64,000 nucleotides of DNA from Chlorella sorokiniana. Its lineage: Eukaryota > Chlorophyta > Trebouxiophyceae > Chlorellales > Chlorellaceae. The stretch spans positions 2,480,001 through 2,544,000 of the forward strand of contig CP084614.1 in the NCBI GenBank assembly GCA_025917655.1. The letters are read 5' to 3'. Made by a program: the position numbers and the translations under genes. Under the pieces are notes generated by a model. That model was not told the DNA's origin. It saw nothing but the letters and a program-made list of their open reading frames with translations, and did not search any database. Positions within the stretch are counted from its first letter, which is position 1, and every line of letters begins with the position of its first letter. Shown in pieces: positions 56,705 to 64,000 of the stretch.

Positions 56705-59700
56705 TCAGGCTGGCGCGTGCCGCTGGCCCCGCCACGCACGCAGCCAGCCCAGCAGCACGTCGCGGTCCTGCGCCGCATCTTGCAGCAGCAGGCGGGCAGC
56801 CACCATCATCTGCATCGGGAACGGCCAGAGCCAAGGATTGTGGGAAAACGCATGCCGAGCACCCACACAGGCGCGGTTGATGCGATGCGTGGCAAGTCCT
56901 GCTGGCTGCAATCGCGCAGCTCCGCAGCCCGCCCCCAGCGCTTGCCTCGTCGGTGCATCGCAGCACGGCATGCAGCCAGGCCTGGCAGGCAAAGTCGCCG
57001 GCGCAGTGCCCCCTGCAGCCTGCAGCACGGCGGGCTGCGCCTGCAGGTAGGCCTGGTGCAGGCGCAGGCGCTCCGCGGCGGCGGCGTCGCAGGCTGCAGC
57101 CACTGCCGCACGCAGCGGGGCCAGCTGCCCGCCCGCCAGCCCCGCTGCCATGTTGTTGCAGCAGGCCTGCACCAGGACCTCCAGGCTGGCCATCTGCTGC
57201 TGGATCTGCGGCTGCAGCCGCGGCAGGAGGGCGCGGAAGGCGGGGCCAGGCACCACCGCCCGCCCGCCGCCCAGATCCCCAGAAAACGCGTCCTGCGTCC
57301 AGCCAGGCCAGAACGGGAGCCCTGAGGCATGAGGTGGTGTCTCTGCTGAACTGGAACAGCCACATTCAAGGCTCCCAAAGCAGCGCTGAAGCATTGCAAA
57401 GCGGCTTCCCATGGCTGCTGCCAGCCTCCCGGCACTCAGACCCCCAAAACTACGCGCGCTCGAGGCCGCCCTCGATGCATCCCGACAGCTGCTCACACCC
57501 CACACGGCATGCCCTCCAGAGGCAAACGGCCCGCACCTGCCCCAGAAGCAGCGCCGCCGAGGCGAGGCGGTCGCGCAGCGCGCCCAGCGTCGCCTGCTCC
57601 AGCCGCACGGCGGCGGGCTCGGGCAGCAGGTGCCAGGTCAGCGGCATCTGCCGCCGGTCCAGGCTGTTCAGCTCCAGGTCAGCGGCAACCAGGGCCAGCG
57701 GGGCCTGCACGCAGGGGGATCGCCTGTTGGACGGGGGGCCTGCTGCGGCCAGCAAGTCAATAGCTTCCTTACTTTGCGAACGAAACGTTCGGATTCTTGC
57801 CAGGACCACACGCGGGGTGCCTCTATGGCAGGGCCCCACCTGGATGTCGTCCTCAATCGCCGGCAGCCAGCCCGCAGCGCGCACGCCGCGCGTTTCCGCA
57901 GCCGCCGCCGCCACCTCGACGTGCATGTCGTGCAGCAGGCGCAGCGTGGCGCGCAGCGCGCCAGCCTGGCGGCGCAGCATGCGGGACGAGCCGTACTGCG
58001 GCAGCACCAGCCAGCCCGCAACAATGGCCACCGTGCTGCCAATCACAGTGCTCACGACCTGCGGCAGGGAGGGGCTGGGCTGCGTCATCACTGCATGCCA
58101 GCCTGCATCGCACTCTTGAACGGGACCCCCAGCCCGCCCCCCGCCCGCGCCCCCTACCCCCCACCCACCCACCCCCTGCGCCCCCAAGCAGGGCCCACCA
58201 TTCGTCCGTCCACCCACCCGCCCACACCCACCACCAGCCCACGGCAGCACACACGCCGCACATTCCAAGTTGCACATTGCCACTGCCCCTGGCCCTTGCC
58301 CCCGCCGCCCCCTGCTCCCCACCTTGCCGGCAAACACTTTGGGGTCGCCCGCCACGTCGCAGCAGCCGATATACTGGCAAAGCACGACGGCGTTGAAGGT
58401 GAACACCGCCAGGAAGAGGGAGTAGCTGCAAGGAAGGTGCCAGGAACGAGGAGGGGGATGCGCCAAGCATGGGTTCAGAGGGGCAGAAAGCCGATGGGGG
58501 TGGTAATCGGGCGCAGGGCTTGGGTAGGGGCGGCAGCAGTGGCACCAGCAATCGACCGCAATGCAGAGGATTGCGGGGGGGCGGGGCGCGGGGGCGCGCG
58601 CGCCAATCAGCGGGACAGCTGCCGAGCAGGTGGCGCTGAACCCGCCCACGCGCTGCACTCCAGGGTAGCACCCTCCCTTTCCACCACCCTTGTTTATGCA
58701 CCGTGAAAATGCGTGGCTTGGCCGGCTTACCGCAGGGAGCGGTCGGGAGCCAGCAGCCCCCCAGCCCGCTGCCGGCCGCCGCCCAGGCGAGCAGCCAGTA
58801 GGGGTTGTTGGCCAGGGCGCCGTTGAGCATGACCAGGTATCCCAGCGTACCGCCCAGTACCGTCATGGTGGAGCGCAGCACGCCACGAATGACCGAGCCC
58901 TCGACCTGCGACGGCGGCGGCAGCGGCAGCGGCTCGGCAGCTCGGCGGCGACAGCCATGCGGGAACCGGGCCATGCGGGGGAGGGTGCCTCCATGAAGGC
59001 TGAGTGTGTGGCTGCAAGGGCTGGCGCTGACGCCGCTGCCATGAAGCTGTCCCTGACTTGCAAGCAACCATCAAGACAAGCAGCAAAGGACGCCCATCCA
59101 AGACAGGAATATTGCTGATTTCCGTTGTGGCGGTCGCACCGTGTCCTGCAGGCAGATGGCCACCGTGATGGATGCGTAGATGGGCTGCCAGACTACGAAG
59201 AAGTCGGCCTGCTGGAAAGCGTCCTGCAGGGGACCGGGACCGTCTGGTACCGCCTGCAAGGAGGCAGCAGGAACATTGGATGGAGGCCACGCTGGGGCCC
59301 CACACTTCAGGACACTGGGCGGCATGCTGGCAGCTGCTCGTGGACAGCGCGCGCAGGGACCGGTGCAGGGAAGCCGAGGCGTGCAAGCGGGCGGTGCGCC
59401 GCATGGCAGCTTTCCAGCACCTTCCACATAATCGCGATGATGACCAGCACGGTACCGCTCATGGCCAGCCAGTACTTGGCCGCATACTGGACAAGCGGGT
59501 CCCTGACAGCTGCGGTGGACGGGCAAAGGGGGCCAGGGATGGTGAGCAATGAGGGCAGCCATCCCCGCCCACGACTGCAGCCGGCTGGGAGGGTGGCAGC
59601 TGCTGCGCCAACTGCCGCTCTTTGATCGCTAGGGGATGGGGAGGGCGGGCTGGTTGGGACTCGTGTTTTTTCCCGCCAAAGAAGCAGCACAGGGGCAATA

Positions 59701-62700
59701 TTCGAAACCTATTCCATGAAAAACGGGGCCCACCTGTGCGCCACGACATGCGGCCGCTGAGCAGGCGCGGCAGCGAGCGTGCCACCCCAGCACGCCTCCA
59801 GCACCAGCTTCACCGCCGGCAGCGGGCTGGCCAGCACCAGCAGGACCGCCAGGCTGGCGACGTACGGGTTGGCGGCCAGGGCGGCCAGCCGGCCGCGCAG
59901 GGCCGAGGGCCCGGGAGCGGCGGGAGGGCTGCCCGCGGCGGCGCCCTCCTCGCCTGCCTTGCTGGCGGCTGTGCCATCGTCTGCCCCAGGCGCCGCCTCC
60001 AGGTCTTTGCTGTCGGCCTCACCAGCGGCGGCAGCCTCTGCACCGCCCAGCTTGCCTTCAGCGGGCGGCGCAGCGACTGCTGCTGGCACGGCCAGTGCGG
60101 CGGCGGCTGCTGCCTCAGCAGCCTGCGCAGCCGCCAGCAGCTCCAGCGAAGCAGCCAGGGAGTAGAGCAAAGCGCGATGCTGCAGGAGATGGAAACAAAA
60201 CAAAGCAGTGAAAACTGCAGCTGGGGGCCAACTGTGGCGGTTCAATCAGATGCAGGAGAGCCGGGTTTGAAGGCAGCTCACCTCCGTTACGCTCAGGGAC
60301 AGCGCAAAATGCAGGCCCTCCCGCCTGTACAGCTGCCCATAGCTTTCCGCCAGCTGCGCGCCCGCCGCCTGCAGCTCCGAACGTGCGCCCTGCCACGAGG
60401 CGGCCGGCAGCGGCCGCCACGCGAGGGAGGGGCCCGAGCAGGGCGCCAGCGGCGGCATGCGCGCCAGCGCCTCTGCCGCGCCGCCGCAGGCCGCGGCGGC
60501 CAGGGCGGCGCAGCGGGCCAGGGCGCCTTGCAAGCTGGCGGCAGCGGCGCCTGCGGCGCCGCCGGCCGCGCCTTGCAGGGCAGCCAGCGCCCGGCCTGGC
60601 CTCGGGCCAGCACGGCTACGGCGGCCTGCAGGCGGGCCAGCTGGCGCTCCAGGGCCGCAAACAGCGCCACGTCGGCGCCCGGCTGGGAGCACAGCTGGGG
60701 CAGGGGCGGCTCCAGTCGAGCCTGCGGCAGGGGGCAAACAGCAGCAATTGGGGAGGGAAACGAGAGAAGCACAAAAATCTCCCTTTGCCTACCTGGGCCA
60801 AGATGTCCATATTCTAGAAGGCAGGCTAGGAATGGTGCGCACCGTTTGCCCCAGCAGCTCACCGTTTTGAGGCTGACCTCCAGGTCAGCGTGGAGCAGCT
60901 GCACCGCCGCCTCGCTGGCGCGGGCAGGCAGCGCTGGCAGGCCCGCCGCCGCCGCGCCTGCTTCGCGCGATGCCCAGGCGACGCCCGCGCCGCCCTCGCC
61001 GCCCTCAGCCCCGGCAAGCCTGGCAGCCCCGCCAGGCGGCAGCACTCGTCAACCCGGCGGCGCACGTAGCCCTCTATCTCTGCGCGATACTTTTCCTCAG
61101 CCACAGCGGGCTGTTCCGGCTGCACCGAGCCCGCTGCTGCCGCGGCGCCCTCGGCCTCCGTGTCCCCATCGTTGCCGCCGCGGCCGGCGCCGGCGCCGGG
61201 AGCAGCGGCAGCAGCCGACGCCGCGGTGCCCAGGCGGGAGATGCGGGTGCCGCAGGCCAGCATCAGCGCTGCGCAGCCGCGCCGGAGGTCGTCATGCGCG
61301 GAGCGGACGCACAGCAGCAGCCCGGCGACGGCGTTGGCGGCGGCGGCCACCAGGGCCACCTTGAAGTACCCAAACACCACCTGCAGGCACCCACGCAGCA
61401 GCAGGTCTGGTGCAAACAACGCAAGACACAATAACCAATCACCAGGCTGTAGCCCGATGGCTCCTAGTTTTCCCACCTCAGCCGGGAGGCAAGGTTGTGG
61501 GCAGGCCGCGGGAGCTCTCATGAGCCCGCAGCTGCAGCAGACGCGCTGCTGCCCCCACCCACCCACCGTGTCCCAGAACAGCGTGGGGCCCAGCACCGGC
61601 ATGAGGCTGCCAAACACCAGCATGGAGGAGAGGAAGACGACGAAAATGGCGACGATGACGCCCTGCACCGGCAACCCCAGGACATAAAGTGGGCGGGCAA
61701 AGCGGCGGCGGGACGCTGTGGGGAGCGGGGCCGCCGTCGCAGCAGCACCTGTCCAACCGAGGCAAGTCGCCTGCCAGGGGCCACAACGGCCGGCATGCTG
61801 GCGCCCACGCTGGCGCCGCATCCTCGCCCCTGAAGCCCCCAGCCGCGCGCGCCCCCCCCCCGCCCCCCTCCCCCTCCTTCCCCGCCTTGCCTTGCCGAAG
61901 TCGGGCTGCGCTCGCGCGGCGGCAGCCGGGAGCAGCGACAGCGCGCTGAGCGCCATCAGCAGGCCCCAGTAGCTGGGCGACACCGCCGGCAGCAGCTCCC
62001 CAGCAACGCAGACAGGTCTGCCACTATTTGGTCCAGCTGTCGGCGGCACGGGGGGTGGGGCAAAAGGAAGGCGGCGGCGGCGGTTTGTGCAGACACGTGC
62101 ACAGTGTGAGGGGGAAGACAGAGCGGCGGCGAAAGGCAGGCGGGGCGCCACCGCCGCCGCTTTGCGCGCAGCGCAGCCTGAGTGCAGGCAGCCCTGTGCC
62201 CGCCAGGAGCGGCACCGAGGCCGCCGACAGCGCACTCCTGCCAGCAGCAGGTGCTAGCAGCCCGTCTTCGACTGTCCAGCCCGCGGATGCGAGGCCACGG
62301 CGGCACGCAACCCTCCCCCATCTCCCAGCTCTCCCAGCCCTCCCTGATGTGTGCCCCCCCCACCCACCAGCTCCTTGAGCAGCGGCGGCAGCGGCACCGA
62401 CGTCAGCTGCGCAAAGGCGTCCTGCCAGCGCTGGATGGTGGTCAGCGGCGGCACCGCCTGCAGGTCTGGGGGAGGTACTGCACAAGCGCCCGGCCGTCGC
62501 CGCGTGCCACCCACGCCAGGGCAACCAGGCCGCCGCCTGCATGAATCATGATGAGGGGCAGGCGCGGCGGCACAGCTGTTGCACCGAATAGAGCGTTGCG
62601 CGCCTGCAGGGCCGCCAGCAGCCGCACACCGCCCAGCCTGCAGGCCTCCGAGCCAGCCATGCAGCAGGCAGCCGCAGCTGCGGGGTGGAGCAGTGGGGCA

Positions 62701-63494
62701 GCAGCCGCCCAGCGGCTGGCGCATGCAGCGCACCCAGGCCGGCGCCCGACAGCACTGTGCCAATGAAGATGATGCCGCCGAACAGACGGCCCCGATCGAG
62801 CGGTCCAACGACAGCACCAGAGAGGAAGCGCTGCACAGGAGGCAGGGCACCGCTGCGCAGCGCCTTCAGGTGGCATTGCCTGGAGGACACAGACAGCGCG
62901 GCTGGGGGCAAGAGGGCCCCGGAAGCGTGGGTGTGCAGCGTGCGGGTGGCGGCTGCCAGCGCGGCGTGGCTTGCCTGTAGAGCACGCCGCACAGGCATGC
63001 CAGCGTGAACTGCAGGTCCAGAACGACGCAGAAGAGCGCTACAGGTGTGTGGGGTGGGAGGGTGGGGAGGTGTGTGGGGTTGGGGTTTGTTTGGCAGCAT
63101 AAGAGGCAGCCTGAAAGATTTGTTGAAGGTGTGCGCACACCAGGCAGCAACCCTCATAACTGTTGGCAGCGCTGGCAGCTCATGCGCGCGGCGAGGCGCA
63201 GGCCGTGCCTGCAAACAGCGCCCAACGGCGTTCTGGAGCGCCCACTGCACGGGGAGGGAGGCGCGGGGGGCCCCAGGTCAGCGACACCTCGCAAGGCAGG
63301 TGCTGTAACAAGGCACATCCTGCCCAGGGGCTGCCGCGGCTTCCGGCCAGCAGGCAGGTGTTCAATGAGCGGCGAATGTGGGCTCCTCGGCAGCTCACCG
63401 CCGCCCGCTCCGAGTGCACCAGCGCATGCAGGCAGCGTCGCCATCTGGAGCCGTGCCCGCGCTCGGGATGTCCCAGAACGGTACCAGCTGACAT
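56705..63494 (-). CDS. FUSC-type (fusaric-acid-resistance-like) membrane protein, two membrane halves
   Basis: Minus-strand exons alternate membrane helices and soluble stretches. First half: FCVVLDLQFTLACLCGVLYR (about 63030), RLFGGIIFIGTVLSGAGLGA (about 62780), PSYWGLLMALSALSLLPAAA (about 61970), GLPVQGVIVAIFVVFLSSML with VFGSLMPVLGPTLFWDTVGG (about 61650) and CLQVVFGYFKVALVAAAANA (about 61370). A long cytosolic Ala-rich section follows, then LAALAANPYVASLAVLLVLA (about 59860). Second half: YAAKYWLAMSGTVLVIIAIM (about 59470), ADFFVVWQPIYASITVAICL (about 59210), VIRGVLRSTMTVLGGTLGYL (about 58880), YSLFLAVFTFNAVVLCQYIG (about 58400), VVSTVIGSTVAIVAGWLVLP (about 58050). The end is MMVAARLLLQDAAQDRDVLL with stop at 56705. 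The VLRSTMTVLGGTLGY strand is typical of FUSC; ALMT-type channels are related. Substrate unknown. The 5' end beyond about 63000 is uncertain, and two adjacent genes cannot be fully excluded. Confidence 0.62.
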
Positions 63495-64000
63495 GCCTCA
63501 GCGTCTGCAGTGGCAAAAGCAAGTTGCAAGCTTGGTCATCAACGTGCAAATCCAAAGGCTTGTGCGGGCGGGGAGGGGAAGGCGGGGGCGGAGCGGGCAG
63601 GCAACTTTTAGACCATCCACTGGGTTCCATCCCCATTTGCACGCTACATTCACTCAAGCCATGATCTTGGCAACGAAAGCGAAAGAGGTGGACACACCTC
63701 TAACTAAAACAGCACGTAAACAAACTCGCGCGCCGCTGCCTGTGTCCGCTCAAGACGCCTCTGTCAGATGCAATAAATTGTATCGTAGTTGAGATGATTG
63801 CCGATGTCACTGGTGAGAGCGTCCTCCGGTGTCCGCCGCTGCGCACCTATCCGCGCGCTGAAGGCATACGAAGCACTCACCACACGAAATTAACAACTGC
63901 AGTCACACACAAGCAAGGGTCGTGGGCTCTCCTTACCATTAATAAAACTTCCACGGCTCGCGCTACGTTGCCGCAGTGCGCTGCGCCCGCCCATGGGCCA
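63495..64000. other. Upstream region of the FUSC gene
   Basis: Lower-GC sequence at the window edge with no supported ORF. It may contain the FUSC promoter or first exon. Confidence 0.35.

Larger units (their letters stand above)
54521..56769 (+). repeat. Unit 2 of the tandem duplication
   Basis: Begins at GGTACTTTCC, matching 52231, and ends in the real FUSC last exon. The three breakpoints share CCTG (52228-52231, 54518-54521, 56767-56770). Confidence 0.85.

Overview
This window is nuclear DNA of a green alga, most likely a Chlorella-like trebouxiophyte. That placement is an inference from gene content and base composition. Coding DNA is very GC-rich. Genes are broken into many short exons with introns of about 80-300 bp that end in CAG. 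Several genes are followed by TGTAA, the chlorophyte poly(A) signal. Plastid and plant-type genes (SBP-box factor, glucan phosphatase, chlorophyll dephytylase-like hydrolase, ABA4-like proteins, SR45, MOR1) sit beside general eukaryotic ones (SMC6, TRAPPC3, SECIS-binding protein 2). I see no tRNA or rRNA gene, no CRISPR array, and no transposon or virus-like coding sequence.

Layout, left half: 3' end of a MOR1/XMAP215 microtubule protein (+); an archaeal-type ATPase (+); a duplicated copy of the MOR1 3' end; a coiled-coil gene that runs into that duplication (-); SR45 (-); a 2Fe-2S ferredoxin-like protein (+); an unrecognised gene with a 51-bp repeat (-); an SBP-box transcription factor (+); an LSF2/SEX4-like glucan phosphatase (+); SMC6 with about 28 exons (-). 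A Tudor-like reading unit lies just upstream of SMC6 and its exons splice in phase into it.

Layout, right half: a Rieske-type plastid ferredoxin (+), divergent from the Tudor/SMC6 unit; a large RING-type E3 resembling TTC3/DZIP3 (+); SECIS-binding protein 2 (-), implying selenoprotein synthesis; a CLD1-like chlorophyll dephytylase (+); TRAPPC3/BET3 (-); a plastid EamA/DMT transporter (-); a pyridoxamine-phosphate-oxidase-like protein and an ABA4-like protein (+), followed by a 2.3-kb tandem duplication carrying a 5'-truncated first gene and a second full ABA4-like gene; and a FUSC-type membrane protein (-) whose last exon supplied the duplication breakpoint.

Two themes run through the window. 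First, many clearly conserved genes change reading frame inside runs of four to six G (or C), nearly always as if one base were missing. This looks like homopolymer undercalling in the sequence, not widespread gene death. Most coordinates therefore mark the gene span with introns, not one open frame. Second, two segmental duplications (MOR1 3' end; PPOX-ABA4) have left truncated gene pieces at their edges. The most interesting biological possibility is a Tudor-like chromatin-reader module fused to SMC6.
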